Source: Bacteroidales bacterium UBA5507
GTDB lineage: Bacteria > Bacteroidota > Bacteroidia > Bacteroidales > Lentimicrobiaceae
Length of the DNA: 64,000 nt
Reading direction: 5' to 3'
Assembly (NCBI GenBank): GCA_002426195.1
Contig: DIOT01000005.1
Coordinates: 62,001-126,000, forward strand
Part shown: one piece after another, positions 35,478 to 44,567 of the stretch
Layout of the letters: every line of letters begins with the position of its first letter
Numbering within the stretch: the stretch's first letter is position 1
Program-made: the position numbers and the translations under genes
Notes under the pieces: model-generated
Seen by the model: only the letters and a program-made list of their open reading frames with translations
What the model was told of the DNA's origin: nothing
Database searches by the model: none

Positions 35478-35987
35478 TTAATCCTTATTTTCAGCATTAT
35501 TATCATTTGATATTTCAGCAGATGGTTTATCCTCAGCAACTGGAACATCAGTTTTTGGGCCCTTAACTTTAGCGCGGCTTCTACGTGTTGTTTTAACTTT
35601 AGGAGCTTCTTTAGCAGCAAGCAAGTTTTCGTTAAAATCAACTAGCTCCATCATACACATATCAGCATTATCACCTAGTCGTGTACCAGTTTTTAAGATA
35701 CGGGTATATCCACCAGGACGAGTAGCAACCTTAACAGCAACATCTCTGAATAAAGCAGAAACAGCTTCTTTTGATTGCAGGTATGAGAATACCATACGGC
35801 GTGAGTGAGTTGAGTCAGTCTTTGAGCGGGTAATAAGTGGCTCAATATATGATCTCAGGGCTTTAGCCTTGGCAAGCGTTGTATTTATGCGTTTGTGAAG
35901 AATAAGCGAGGTAGCCATATTCGACAACATAGCTTTACGATGGGCGCTGGTCCTACCAAGGTGATTGACTTTCTTTCCGTGTCTCAT
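35478..35987 (-). CDS. rplQ: 50S ribosomal protein L17 (bL17)
   Basis: A 169-residue protein near the exit tunnel. MRHGKKVNHLGRTSAHRKAMLSN and VATRPGGYTRI are the family marks. It is about 40 residues longer than the E. coli form: the tail first is basic (KVKTTRRSRAKVK), then acidic and Asn-rich. Similar tails occur in other Bacteroidota. Last gene of the alpha operon, seven bases after rpoA. Confidence 0.97.
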   Translation of the reverse strand: MRHGKKVNHLGRTSAHRKAMLSNMATSLILHKRINTTLAKAKALRSYIEPLITRSKTDSTHSRRMVFSYLQSKEAVSALFRDVAVKVATRPGGYTRILKTGTRLGDNADMCMMELVDFNENLLAAKEAPKVKTTRRSRAKVKGPKTDVPVAEDKPSAEISNDNNAENKD

Positions 35988-35994
35988 TGTTCAA

Positions 35995-36987
35995 TTAATC
36001 CTTATCAAGTTTATATTTTGCGACATTCATACCGAATTCCAGGTTCTTTGATTTAACTAGGTCTTCCAGCTCAGTAAGTGATTTCTTACCAAAGTTCCTG
36101 AACTTCAACAAATCATTTTTATTATAAGATACCAGTTCGCCTAATGTTTCAACATCAGCAGCTTTCAGGCAGTTAAGTGCTCTCACAGAGAGGTCCATAT
36201 CAACCAACTTGGTCTTAAGCAGCTGGCGAATATGTAATGAAGTTTCATCAAACTCATCATTAACAGTCTTCTCTTCAGCATCGATGGTGATCTTTTCATC
36301 GGAGAACAACATAAAGTGATGAATAAGGATACGTGCAGCCTCTTTAAGCGCATCTTTTGGCATAATAGAGCCATCCGAAGCTATCTCCAATACCAGCTTT
36401 TCATAGTCAGTCTTCTGTTCGACGCGGAAATTTTCGATTGTATATTTTACATTCTTTATCGGAGTGTGAATTGAATCGATAGCTATAGTCCCAACTGGTG
36501 CATTAGCTACTTTATTCTCTTCAGCAGGAACGTATCCACGACCTTTATCAATTGACATATCAATTATCAACTTAACAGAAGGTTCCATGTGGCAGATTTC
36601 AACGTCCGGATTCAATACCTGGAATACCGACAAGAATTTGTTAATATCGCCGGCTTTAAAAGTATCCTGACCGGAGATAACCACTCTTATATTTTCACTG
36701 GTTTCAGACTCTAAAAGTCGTTTAAAGCGAATTTTCTTCAGATTAAGAATGATATCAGTTACATCTTCCACTACTCCCTTGATAGAAGAAAATTCCATAT
36801 CAACTCCTTCAATCCGTATGGAGGTGATTGCAAATCCCTCAAGTGAGGAGAGGAGTATTCTCCGCAGGGCATTACCGATAGTGATACCGAAACCAGGTTC
36901 CAAAGGTCTGAATTCGAAAATACCTTTAGAATCATCAGCTTCGATCATAATAACCTTCTCAGGTTTTTGAAATGCTAATATTGCCAT
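35995..36987 (-). CDS. rpoA: DNA-directed RNA polymerase subunit alpha
   Basis: A 330-residue subunit that dimerises to nucleate core enzyme. The N-terminal dimerisation domain with FGITIGNALRRILLSSLEG and the C-terminal domain (about residues 250-325, with LNCLKAADVETLGELV and LLKFRNFGKKSLTELE) are both present. In the C-terminal domain the DNA-contact region is recognisable. A purine-rich AAGAGGAAG lies before the ATG. It is the third polymerase core gene in the window. Confidence 0.98.
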   Translation of the reverse strand: MAILAFQKPEKVIMIEADDSKGIFEFRPLEPGFGITIGNALRRILLSSLEGFAITSIRIEGVDMEFSSIKGVVEDVTDIILNLKKIRFKRLLESETSENIRVVISGQDTFKAGDINKFLSVFQVLNPDVEICHMEPSVKLIIDMSIDKGRGYVPAEENKVANAPVGTIAIDSIHTPIKNVKYTIENFRVEQKTDYEKLVLEIASDGSIMPKDALKEAARILIHHFMLFSDEKITIDAEEKTVNDEFDETSLHIRQLLKTKLVDMDLSVRALNCLKAADVETLGELVSYNKNDLLKFRNFGKKSLTELEDLVKSKNLEFGMNVAKYKLDKD

Positions 36988-37030
36988 ATTTTCTTCCTCT
37001 TGAGTAATAAATTAATTAACCTTAAAATCA

Positions 37031-37636
37031 TTATTTTGAATACAACTCAACGATGAATTGCTCTTTAATAGTTTCAGGAATATCTTCACGGGCAGGTAAT
37101 CCTGTCAACTTTCCTGTTAACAGATTTCCATCCCATTCCAACCATGGATAACTATTACGTTTGCCTGCTAATGAATTCTGAATCACTTCAAGAGATTTAG
37201 CTCTTTCTCTAACAGCTATTAGGTCACCTACCTTAAGTTCATAAGAAGGAACATTAACAACTGAACCATTGACTACGATGTGGCAATGTGTAACTAATTG
37301 GCGAGCTGCATTACGAGTAGGCGCAATACCTAAACGATAAACAACATTATCAAGTCTTAATTCAATTAACTGGAGAAGGATTTCACCGGTAATACCTTTT
37401 TTACGGGTAGCTTTATGGAAAATATTTTTAAATTGTTTTTCCAATATACCATAAGTGTATTTTGCTTTCTGCTTTTCCTGAAGCTGAGTGCCGTACTCAG
37501 AAAGTTTTTTACGCCTTTTATTGTTACCATGCATCCCGGGAGCATAATTCTTCTTTTCGAAATATTTATCCGGACCGTAAATAGGTTCTTTAAACTTACG
37601 TGCAATTTTGGTTTTTGGACCTGTGTACCTGGCCAT
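37031..37636 (-). CDS. rpsD: 30S ribosomal protein S4 (uS4)
   Basis: A 201-residue primary 16S rRNA-binding protein. The S4 domain (RLDNVVYRLGIAPTRNAARQLVTHCHIVVNG) is intact. The N-terminus has no cysteine zinc site, as in the C-minus type. It lies 100 bases after rpsK; the gap could hold a regulatory site, since S4 often represses the alpha operon, but I see no clear structure. Confidence 0.98.
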   Translation of the reverse strand: MARYTGPKTKIARKFKEPIYGPDKYFEKKNYAPGMHGNNKRRKKLSEYGTQLQEKQKAKYTYGILEKQFKNIFHKATRKKGITGEILLQLIELRLDNVVYRLGIAPTRNAARQLVTHCHIVVNGSVVNVPSYELKVGDLIAVRERAKSLEVIQNSLAGKRNSYPWLEWDGNLLTGKLTGLPAREDIPETIKEQFIVELYSK

Positions 37637-37736
37637 AATTACTTTATTATTTTATTTTCTATTGTTTCTAAATATTGAGAGGCTCATCGTCAAACCATCT
37701 ATGTAAAAGCAACCGATGTAGCCCGACATCTTAATA

Positions 37737-38126
37737 TTATACTCTACGTCTTTTTGGAGGACGACAGCCATTATGTGGCATAGGAGTTACATCCATAATT
37801 TCGGTTACTTCAATCCCTGAAGAATGTATTGTACGGATAGCTGATTCACGTCCCGATCCCGGTCCTTTTACAAAAACCTTAACCTTACGAAGACCGGCAT
37901 CAAATGCCACCTTCGAACAGTCGGTTGCAGCCATCTGAGCAGCATATGGAGTGTTCTTCTTTGAACCTCTGAATCCCATTTTACCTGCTGATGCCCAACT
38001 AATAACCTGTCCTGAATTATTAGTCAGTGAGATAATAATATTGTTGAATGAGGCCGTTACATATGCATGACCTATCGGATCAACTTTAACTACTTTTTTC
38101 TTTGATGTTTTAGCAGTTTTTGCCAT
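37737..38126 (-). CDS. rpsK: 30S ribosomal protein S11 (uS11)
   Basis: A 129-residue platform protein of the 30S subunit. ASFNNIIISLTNNSGQVISWASAG, FRGSKKNTPYAAQ and the C-terminal MPHNGCRPPKRRRV are standard. It lies 51 bases after rpsM in the rpsM-rpsK-rpsD-rpoA-rplQ order. Confidence 0.98.
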   Translation of the reverse strand: MAKTAKTSKKKVVKVDPIGHAYVTASFNNIIISLTNNSGQVISWASAGKMGFRGSKKNTPYAAQMAATDCSKVAFDAGLRKVKVFVKGPGSGRESAIRTIHSSGIEVTEIMDVTPMPHNGCRPPKRRRV

Positions 38127-38177
38127 AACAGTTTGTTTTCTCTTTCTAAAGTTAAATACTGATCAAGGGATTAACCA

Positions 38178-38558
38178 TTAACCCTTCGTTGCTTTCTTCT
38201 TGTTTGCAACGGTTTTTTTCTTGCCTTTACGAGTACGGGCATTATTCTTTGTACTCTGTCCGCGAAGAGGAAGTCCTAAACGATGACGAATACCACGATA
38301 GCAACCAATGTCCATTAACCTCTTAATATTGGTTTGCACTTCAGTGCGCAATGCTCCTTCTACTTTTATCTCATCAGAAATAATTGTACGAATAGCATTC
38401 TGCTCGTCGTCATTCCAGTCCTGAACTTTTTTATTAACATCGATACCTGCAGTGTGCAATATTCTCTGAGCAGTGCTGCGTCCAATGCCATAAATGTAGG
38501 TTAATCCTATTTCGCCTCTTTTGTTCTTGGGTATATCAATACCAGCAATACGTGCCAT
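38178..38558 (-). CDS. rpsM: 30S ribosomal protein S13 (uS13)
   Basis: A 126-residue head protein that contacts P-site tRNA and the inter-subunit bridges. RIAGIDIPKNKRGEIGLTYIYGIGR and the basic tail TRKGKKKTVANKKKATKG are present. Starts 25 bases after rpmJ. Confidence 0.98.
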   Translation of the reverse strand: MARIAGIDIPKNKRGEIGLTYIYGIGRSTAQRILHTAGIDVNKKVQDWNDDEQNAIRTIISDEIKVEGALRTEVQTNIKRLMDIGCYRGIRHRLGLPLRGQSTKNNARTRKGKKKTVANKKKATKG

Positions 38559-38583
38559 ATATTGTTATTTGTTGTAACGTTAA

Positions 38584-38700
38584 TTATCCTTGTCTTTGTT
38601 TGTATTTAGGGTTCTTTTTGTTGATAATGTACAACCTTCCCTTTCTTCTGACTATCTTACAGTCAGGTGTTCTTTTCTTAACGGATGCTCTTACTTTCAT
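38584..38700 (-). CDS. rpmJ: 50S ribosomal protein L36 (bL36)
   Basis: A 38-residue protein read from my own translation: MKVRASVKKRTPDCKIVRRK, then GRLYIINKKNPKYKQRQG. Only one cysteine (C14) of the usual C-C-C-H zinc set is kept, so it belongs to the zinc-independent form. It lies between infA (20 bases upstream) and rpsM in the conserved order. Confidence 0.95.
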   Translation of the reverse strand: MKVRASVKKRTPDCKIVRRKGRLYIINKKNPKYKQRQG

Positions 38701-38720
38701 TTTATAATAAGATGGTTTGT

Positions 38721-38939
38721 TTATTTATATCGGAATATAATTCTTCCTTTACTCAAATCATAAGGCGACATTTCGAGCTTTACTTTATCACCTGGGAGGA
38801 TTTTGATGTAGTGCATCCTCATCTTACCCGAAATGTGAGCAGTGATAATGTGCCCGTTCTCAAGTTCAACACGAAACATTGCGTTACCTAATGATTCAGT
38901 AACTGTTCCATCTTGTTCTATTGAAATTTGCTTCGCCAT
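38721..38939 (-). CDS. infA: Translation initiation factor IF-1
   Basis: A 72-residue OB-fold protein that occupies the A site during initiation. GTVTESLGNAMFRVELENGH, RMHYIKILPGDKVKLEMSPYDLSKGRIIFR are family-typical. It follows map by ten bases. Confidence 0.97.
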   Translation of the reverse strand: MAKQISIEQDGTVTESLGNAMFRVELENGHIITAHISGKMRMHYIKILPGDKVKLEMSPYDLSKGRIIFRYK

Positions 38940-38949
38940 TTATTATTAT

Positions 38950-39732
38950 TTAATTTACTTTTTCTTTTAAAACCTCTTCTATTTCATCAAATGATGATAA
39001 TATTTTAGTCCCGTTGTCGGTGATGGCTATCTGGTGCTCATAATGCGCTGACGGCTTTCTGTCTGCCGTTCTTATTGTCCATCCATCCCTGTCTTGTGTT
39101 ACATTCTTTGTCCCCATGTTAATCATAGGCTCTATACAAATAACTAAGCCTGGTTTTAACATGATTCCCTCACCTCTTTTCCCATAATTAGGTACTTCCG
39201 GTCTTTCGTGTAAGTTCTTACCTATTCCATGTCCAACCAAATCTCTTACCACACCATAACCAAAACCTTCCACATAAGTTTGAATTTCATAACCAATGTT
39301 TCCAATTCTACTACCTGCCTTAGCAACACTAATACCAAGATATAGGGATTCTTTAGTACGTTGCATCAGTAATAACTTTTCTTCCGAAACCTCACCAACT
39401 GCAAATGTATAAGCCGAATCACCGTAAAAGCCATTCATTACAGTACCACAATCCACTGACACTATGTCACCTTCCTGCAAAATCTGATCACCGGGGAATC
39501 CATGAACCACCACATCATTAACAGAAATGCAAAGTGCGGAGGGGAAGCCATTATATCCCTTGAATGCCGGAACTGCATTATGATCGCGGATAAATGTCTC
39601 TGCAATCCTATCCAATTCCTTTGTTTTAATTCCGGGTTGAATAACTTTGGCTACTTCTGCCAGGGTTTTTCCAACAAGCAAAGAACTCTGTTGTATTAAT
39701 TCTATTTCTTCGTTCGATTTATAATAAATCAT
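38950..39732 (-). CDS. map: Type I methionine aminopeptidase
   Basis: Removes the initiator methionine from new proteins, 260 aa. The five metal ligands are visible: Asp in SVDCGTVMNGFYGDSAYTF (two Asp), His in GHGIGKNLHERP, Glu in ICIEPMI and Glu in YEHQIAI context. Lacks the N-terminal zinc-finger extension. It follows secY by ten bases in the usual secY-map-infA order. Confidence 0.97.
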   Translation of the reverse strand: MIYYKSNEEIELIQQSSLLVGKTLAEVAKVIQPGIKTKELDRIAETFIRDHNAVPAFKGYNGFPSALCISVNDVVVHGFPGDQILQEGDIVSVDCGTVMNGFYGDSAYTFAVGEVSEEKLLLMQRTKESLYLGISVAKAGSRIGNIGYEIQTYVEGFGYGVVRDLVGHGIGKNLHERPEVPNYGKRGEGIMLKPGLVICIEPMINMGTKNVTQDRDGWTIRTADRKPSAHYEHQIAITDNGTKILSSFDEIEEVLKEKVN

Positions 39733-39742
39733 CTTCTGTGAA

Positions 39743-41098
39743 TTACATACTGATCGATGAACGACCCTTAATACGACCCGATTTTGTTAATCCATCGTAA
39801 TGACGCATTAAGAGGTGACTTTCAATCTGCTGTAGAGTATCAAGAACTACACCAACAAGAATAAGTAATGAAGTTCCACCATAAAAATTAGCAAATTGCG
39901 ATGTTACTCCAATCTGGCCAACTAATGCCGGCATTATTGCAACAAATGCCAGGAATATTGATCCGGGAAGAGTAATACGCGACATAATCTGATCGATAAA
40001 TTCAGCAGTCTTTTTTCCTGGTTTTACTCCAGGTATAAAGCCATTATTTTTCTTCATATCCTCAGCCATCTGATTAGGATTAATTGTGATAGCTGTATAG
40101 AAATAAGTAAACGCAATAATTAAAATAGCGAATACAAAATTATACCAAAAACCATTAACATTCGTAAAAGTGGCTGCAAATCCCGATAATGATTCAGATT
40201 GTGCAAAGCCTGCCAATGTTAAGGGTAAGAACATAATTGCCTGAGCAAAAATAATAGGCATAACTCCGGCAGCATTTACCTTTAAAGGAATATACTGACG
40301 AACTCCGCCATATTGTTTATTTCCAACTATTCTCTTGGCATATTGTACTGGAATTTTACGTGTTCCCTGAACAAGCAGGATACAGACGAGTATAACAGCT
40401 ACAAGAACAGCCAACTCAATGATAAAGATAACCAAACCTCCACCCTGCTGTTCCATACGTGAAACAAGTTCACCAAAGAGTGCAAATGGGAGACGAGCAA
40501 TAATACCGATCATAATGATCAGAGAAATACCATTACCTATACCTTTATCAGTGATTCTTTCACCAAGCCACATAATGAAAAGAGTTCCTGCAATAAGAAT
40601 TACGACAGATGAAACCCAGAAAAATGTTCCCGGTGATGTGACAGCCGGATCAAAAGGAGCAATAGCTTGAGTTGGTAATTGTGAAATAAGGTTAGCAATA
40701 TAAGCCGGAGCTTGGAAACCTGTTATTATCACAGTCAAATATCTGGTAATCTGATTGATTTTCTTTCTACCACTTTCACCTTCTTTTTGAAGCTTCTGGA
40801 AATATGGAATAGCCATACCTAACAATTGCACCACGATAGATGCAGAGATGTAAGGCATGATACCAAGAGCAAAAATAGAAGCATTAGAGAAAGCGCCACC
40901 CGAAAACATATTGAGCAATCCAAGCAAACCACCTTCAGTCTGATCTTGGAGAGAAGCCAATTGATTGGGATCAATTCCCGGCAGTGTAACATAAGATCCA
41001 AACCTGTAAATAAGTATTATACCAAGAGTATAGAATATACGTTTACGAAGATCCTCGATCTTATAAATGTTTCTTATTGTTTGAATTAATCTTTTCAT
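39743..41098 (-). CDS. secY: Preprotein translocase subunit SecY
   Basis: A 451-residue ten-helix channel of the Sec translocon. GSYVTLPGID near the plug, IMPYISASIVVQLLGMAIP in helix 2 and the RGSSISM tail are recognisable. It partners SecE (this window) and SecG (not seen). Seven bases after rplO. Confidence 0.98.
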   Translation of the reverse strand: MKRLIQTIRNIYKIEDLRKRIFYTLGIILIYRFGSYVTLPGIDPNQLASLQDQTEGGLLGLLNMFSGGAFSNASIFALGIMPYISASIVVQLLGMAIPYFQKLQKEGESGRKKINQITRYLTVIITGFQAPAYIANLISQLPTQAIAPFDPAVTSPGTFFWVSSVVILIAGTLFIMWLGERITDKGIGNGISLIIMIGIIARLPFALFGELVSRMEQQGGGLVIFIIELAVLVAVILVCILLVQGTRKIPVQYAKRIVGNKQYGGVRQYIPLKVNAAGVMPIIFAQAIMFLPLTLAGFAQSESLSGFAATFTNVNGFWYNFVFAILIIAFTYFYTAITINPNQMAEDMKKNNGFIPGVKPGKKTAEFIDQIMSRITLPGSIFLAFVAIMPALVGQIGVTSQFANFYGGTSLLILVGVVLDTLQQIESHLLMRHYDGLTKSGRIKGRSSISM

Positions 41099-41105
41099 CT
41101 AAGGT

Positions 41106-41552
41106 TTAGATTTTAGTGGCCTGACCTCCGTTAGATTCAATTGCTTTAGCAGCATTGGCAGAAAAAGCATGAGCTTTAACTTCTACCTTAGCGGTGAATT
41201 CACCTCTGCCAAGTATTTTAATTCTATCGTTTTTAGATGCAATACCACTCTCTATTAAGGTATTAATATCTATTACTTCAACATTAAGAGAAGTAGCTAA
41301 TTCCTGGATAACATCGAGGTTAATACTACGGTATTCAACACGGTTTATATTTCTGAAACCGTATTTTGGCAACCGTCTGTATATAGGCATCTGACCGCCT
41401 TCAAAACCCACTTTTCTGCTATAACCTGAGCGAGACTTAGCACCTTTGTGACCACGTGTAGATGTACCTCCGCGACCTGAGCCCTGACCTCGTCCGATTC
41501 GTTTACTATTCTTAGTTGAACCTGCAGCTGGTTTAAGATTACTTAAATCCAT
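41106..41552 (-). CDS. rplO: 50S ribosomal protein L15 (uL15)
   Basis: A 148-residue early assembly protein. The Gly/Arg/Ser-rich N-terminal extension (RIGRGQGSGRGGTSTRGHKGAKSRSG) and GGQMPIYRRLPKYGF are typical. It follows rpmD by 28 bases. Confidence 0.97.
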   Translation of the reverse strand: MDLSNLKPAAGSTKNSKRIGRGQGSGRGGTSTRGHKGAKSRSGYSRKVGFEGGQMPIYRRLPKYGFRNINRVEYRSINLDVIQELATSLNVEVIDINTLIESGIASKNDRIKILGRGEFTAKVEVKAHAFSANAAKAIESNGGQATKI

Positions 41553-41580
41553 AATATCTTATCGTTAACTTAGTTGTTAA

Positions 41581-41760
41581 TTAAATTTCTTCCACTTTGA
41601 GCAAGTGATTGATTTTTGCAATCATGCCTTCGATCTGAGGTGTTGCAACCACATCAACAGGCCTTCCCATCCTTGAAATACCCAGAGCTTTCAAAGTTCT
41701 TTTCTGGCGTTCGGGCTGCTTTATACCACTTTTTATCTGTGTAACTCTCAATTTTTTCAT
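41581..41760 (-). CDS. rpmD: 50S ribosomal protein L30 (uL30)
   Basis: A 59-residue protein found by direct translation: begins MKKLRVTQIKSGIKQPERQK and ends INHLLKVEEI. RTLKALGISRMGRPVDV is the family pattern. ATG start 25 bases after rpsE stop; TAA stop at 41581-41583. Confidence 0.96.
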   Translation of the reverse strand: MKKLRVTQIKSGIKQPERQKRTLKALGISRMGRPVDVVATPQIEGMIAKINHLLKVEEI

Positions 41761-41785
41761 GTTGGTATTATTTTTAGCGGTTATA

Positions 41786-42304
41786 TTAACCGTTGAACAC
41801 TTTATTCAGATCAACGCCACGGAGTTGAGCAACAGCGTAAGCATCACGCATATTCACGAGAGCATCGATAGTTGCTTTCACTACGCTATGTGGATTCGAT
41901 GAACCCTTTGACTTAGCAAGTACGTCCTTAACACCCACACTTTCCAAAACAGCACGCATAGCACCACCAGCAATTACACCAGTACCAGGAGTAGCAGGTT
42001 TCACAAATACTAACGCTCCACCATACTTACCAAGCTGTTCGTGAGGGATAGTACCTTTCAGTACCGGAACTTTTACCAAGTTCTTTTTTGCATCATCAAC
42101 GCCCTTTGCAATTGCTGCAGTTACTTCTTTTGCTTTACCCAAGCCATAACCAACCACTCCATTTTCATTTCCAACTACAACAATAGCTGAGAAGCTAAAG
42201 GTTCTACCTCCTTTGGTTACTTTGGTAACTCTTTGAATACTCACCAGGCGGTCTTTAAATTCTATCTCGCTGGATTTTACTCTTTTAATATTTGTGTTTG
42301 CCAT
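41786..42304 (-). CDS. rpsE: 30S ribosomal protein S5 (uS5)
   Basis: A 172-residue protein at the mRNA entry site. The double-stranded RNA-binding-like domain (EFKDRLVSIQRVTKVTKGG, then GYGLGKAKEV) and the C-terminal domain (GTGVIAGGAMRAVLESVGV) are complete. Five bases after rplR. Confidence 0.98.
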   Translation of the reverse strand: MANTNIKRVKSSEIEFKDRLVSIQRVTKVTKGGRTFSFSAIVVVGNENGVVGYGLGKAKEVTAAIAKGVDDAKKNLVKVPVLKGTIPHEQLGKYGGALVFVKPATPGTGVIAGGAMRAVLESVGVKDVLAKSKGSSNPHSVVKATIDALVNMRDAYAVAQLRGVDLNKVFNG

Positions 42305-42309
42305 TTGCG

Positions 42310-42672
42310 TTAAAATTTAAGGCCTCCTTCTCTGGCCGCTTCAGCTAATGATTTGATTCTACCATGGTACAAATATCCGTTGCGGTCAAATACCACTTTT
42401 TCGATTCCGGCCTCGACTGCTTTCTTGGCGATAAGCTGACCAACCAGCTTAGCTTGCTCAATTTTAGCAACGGTGTTTCCTGCAATTTCAGGAACGAGTG
42501 ACGATGCTGAAACAATAGTTCTTCCTTCCAGATCATTTATAATCTGTGCATAGATCTGTTTATTGCTTCTGAACACTGTCAACCTTGGCTGCTCAGGGCT
42601 TCCGTAAACTACCTTACGTATTCTGAGTTTAATCCTGTGCCTTCTGTATTCTTTTCTGTTCTTAATAGCCAT
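42310..42672 (-). CDS. rplR: 50S ribosomal protein L18 (uL18)
   Basis: A 120-residue 5S rRNA-binding protein. RHRIKLRIRKVVYGSPEQPRL, TVFRSNKQIYAQIIND and FDRNGYLYHGRIKSLAEAAREGGL are standard. Follows rplF by 50 bases. Confidence 0.98.
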   Translation of the reverse strand: MAIKNRKEYRRHRIKLRIRKVVYGSPEQPRLTVFRSNKQIYAQIINDLEGRTIVSASSLVPEIAGNTVAKIEQAKLVGQLIAKKAVEAGIEKVVFDRNGYLYHGRIKSLAEAAREGGLKF

Positions 42673-42722
42673 CCTGCTTTAAGGAATTTTGTTCCGGAAT
42701 ACCCGGAACGGGTTATTTAATA

Positions 42723-43280
42723 TTATTTATCAGATGCTGATTTTCCTGCTTTCTTCTTAACTACTTCACCCATGAAGCGAATACCCTTGCCTTTATATGG
42801 TTCAGGTTTACGCATCGACCTGATCTTAGCAGCTACTTGTCCTAATAATTGCTTGTCAAAAGAAGTAAGAGTAATAGTTGGGTTTTTACCTCTTTCTGCT
42901 GCAGTAGTTACTGTAACTTCGGCCGGCATTTCAAAAAATATAGCGTGTGAGTATCCTAAAGCAAGTTCGAGTACATTATTTACTACAGTTGCTTTATAAC
43001 CAACACCTACCAGTTCCTGGGTAATAGTAAAACCTTCAGATACACCTTTAACCATATTTGCTAAAAGTGAGCGATAAAGACCATGCTTTGATCTTATATC
43101 CTGTTCTTCATTTGCTCTTTTCAGAGTGAGGTGGTTATCCTCTACCTTAAGCATAACATTAGGATCAACTTTCTGAGTAAGAGTTCCAAGCTTGCCTTTA
43201 ACAGTAATTACATTATCGTCTGCTATAGAGATCTGAACACCTGCAGGGATAACGATTGGCATTTTTCCTATTCTTGACAT
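42723..43280 (-). CDS. rplF: 50S ribosomal protein L6 (uL6)
   Basis: A 185-residue protein near the factor-binding centre. The two L6 domains are seen, with NMVKGVSEGF and the C-terminal EPYKGKGIRFMGEVVKKKAGK. An AAAGGAG lies eight bases before the ATG, a rare readable Shine-Dalgarno in this phylum. Seventeen bases after rpsH. Confidence 0.98.
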   Translation of the reverse strand: MSRIGKMPIVIPAGVQISIADDNVITVKGKLGTLTQKVDPNVMLKVEDNHLTLKRANEEQDIRSKHGLYRSLLANMVKGVSEGFTITQELVGVGYKATVVNNVLELALGYSHAIFFEMPAEVTVTTAAERGKNPTITLTSFDKQLLGQVAAKIRSMRKPEPYKGKGIRFMGEVVKKKAGKSASDK

Positions 43281-43297
43281 CGTACGTTCTCCTTTGT

Positions 43298-43696
43298 TTA
43301 GCTAATGTAACATAAAACCTCGCCACCAATATGAAGCGTTCTTGCTTCCTTGTCGGTCATTAAACCACGGCTAGTTGATAATATAGCAATACCGAGTCCG
43401 TTAAGTACACGTGGAAGCTCATCAGTTCCAGCATAACGACGTAAACCTGGTTTGCTTACTCTTTCAAGTTTGCTAATAGCCGGCACCTTACTGACAGGAT
43501 GATATTTCAAAGCTATCTTTATGATTCCGGGGAAGTTTTCATCCTCAAACTTGTAGTTTAATATATAACCCTTATCAAAGAGTATCTTGGTGATCTCCTT
43601 CTTAATTCTTGAAGAAGGAATTTCCACGATACGGTGGTTAGCCATCACGGCGTTCCTTAACCGGGTCAGGTAATCTGCAATAGGATCTGTTACCAT
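43298..43696 (-). CDS. rpsH: 30S ribosomal protein S8 (uS8)
   Basis: A 132-residue 16S rRNA-binding protein. DPIADYLTRLRNAVMANH and the C-terminal LGIAILSTSRGLMTDKEAR are intact. A GAGG lies five bases before the ATG. In E. coli S8 represses the spc operon; no matching mRNA site was identified here. Confidence 0.98.
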   Translation of the reverse strand: MVTDPIADYLTRLRNAVMANHRIVEIPSSRIKKEITKILFDKGYILNYKFEDENFPGIIKIALKYHPVSKVPAISKLERVSKPGLRRYAGTDELPRVLNGLGIAILSTSRGLMTDKEARTLHIGGEVLCYIS

Positions 43697-43735
43697 TTTA
43701 TCCTCTAATATTATTGTTTGTTATAATGTTTTTTC

Positions 43736-44005
43736 TTACCAGCTTGATTTCTTAATGCCAGGGATTGCGCCATTTAAAGCCATAAACCTGAAATTAATAC
43801 GTGAAATACCAAACTGACGCATATATCCTTTAGGACGACCAGTCATTTTGCAACGATTGTGTAAACGTACCGGTGATGCATTCTTTGGAAGTTTCTGCAA
43901 TCCGATATAATCACCGGCTGCTTTCAGTTCTGCACGTTTGGCAGCGTATTTGGCAACAAGACGTTCTCTTTTACGTTCTCTTGCTTTGATAGATTCTTTT
44001 GCCAT
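43736..44005 (-). CDS. rpsN: 30S ribosomal protein S14 (uS14), zinc-free type
   Basis: An 89-residue head protein. MAKESIKARERKRERLVAKY starts the long C-minus form, with no CxxC zinc motif. The conserved LHNRCKMTGRPKGYMRQFG and the C-terminal GIKKSSW are present. The ATG at 44005 is chosen since it starts one base after the rplE stop; an upstream ATG adds only non-family residues. Confidence 0.97.
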   Translation of the reverse strand: MAKESIKARERKRERLVAKYAAKRAELKAAGDYIGLQKLPKNASPVRLHNRCKMTGRPKGYMRQFGISRINFRFMALNGAIPGIKKSSW

Positions 44006-44006
44006 A

Positions 44007-44567
44007 TTATTGTTTATTCTGATTTTTAAATGGTAAACCAAATTCTTTCATCAGTGCAAGACACTCCTGATCGTTACGTGCGGTAGTTACGAAAGTAATA
44101 TCCATACCGTTGATTTTCGCAACCTTGTCCATTTGGATTTCCGGGAATATAATTTGCTCTGTAACCCCTAAAGTGTAGTTACCACGGCCATCAAAACCCT
44201 TCTCATTAATCCCACGGAAGTCTCTGATACGAGGAATAGCAACAGAAACAAGTCTGTCAAGAAATTCGTACATTCTATCGCCACGTAGTGTAACCCTAAC
44301 TCCGATAGGCATACCACGGCGGAGTTTGAAGTTAGAAATATCCTTCTTTGATTTCGTAGCAACAGCCCTTTGTCCGGTTATTGAAGTGAGTTCAGTTACT
44401 CCGGCATCAATAAGCTTTTTATCGGCTATTGCGGTACCTAAGCCCTGGTTTACACAAATCTTGAGTAACCTGGGAACTTCCATAATTGTTTTATACTTGA
44501 ACTGTTCGGTCAAAGCGGGAACAATTTCTTTAGTATATTTATCTTTTAAGCGTGGTGAATAGTTCAT
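44007..44567 (-). CDS. rplE: 50S ribosomal protein L5 (uL5)
   Basis: A 186-residue 5S rRNA-binding protein. EVPRLLKICVNQGLG, GQRAVATKSKKDISNFKLR and GRGNYTLGVTEQIIFPEI are standard. Its ATG overlaps the rplX stop by one base (TAATG), so translation is coupled. Confidence 0.98.
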   Translation of the reverse strand: MNYSPRLKDKYTKEIVPALTEQFKYKTIMEVPRLLKICVNQGLGTAIADKKLIDAGVTELTSITGQRAVATKSKKDISNFKLRRGMPIGVRVTLRGDRMYEFLDRLVSVAIPRIRDFRGINEKGFDGRGNYTLGVTEQIIFPEIQMDKVAKINGMDITFVTTARNDQECLALMKEFGLPFKNQNKQ

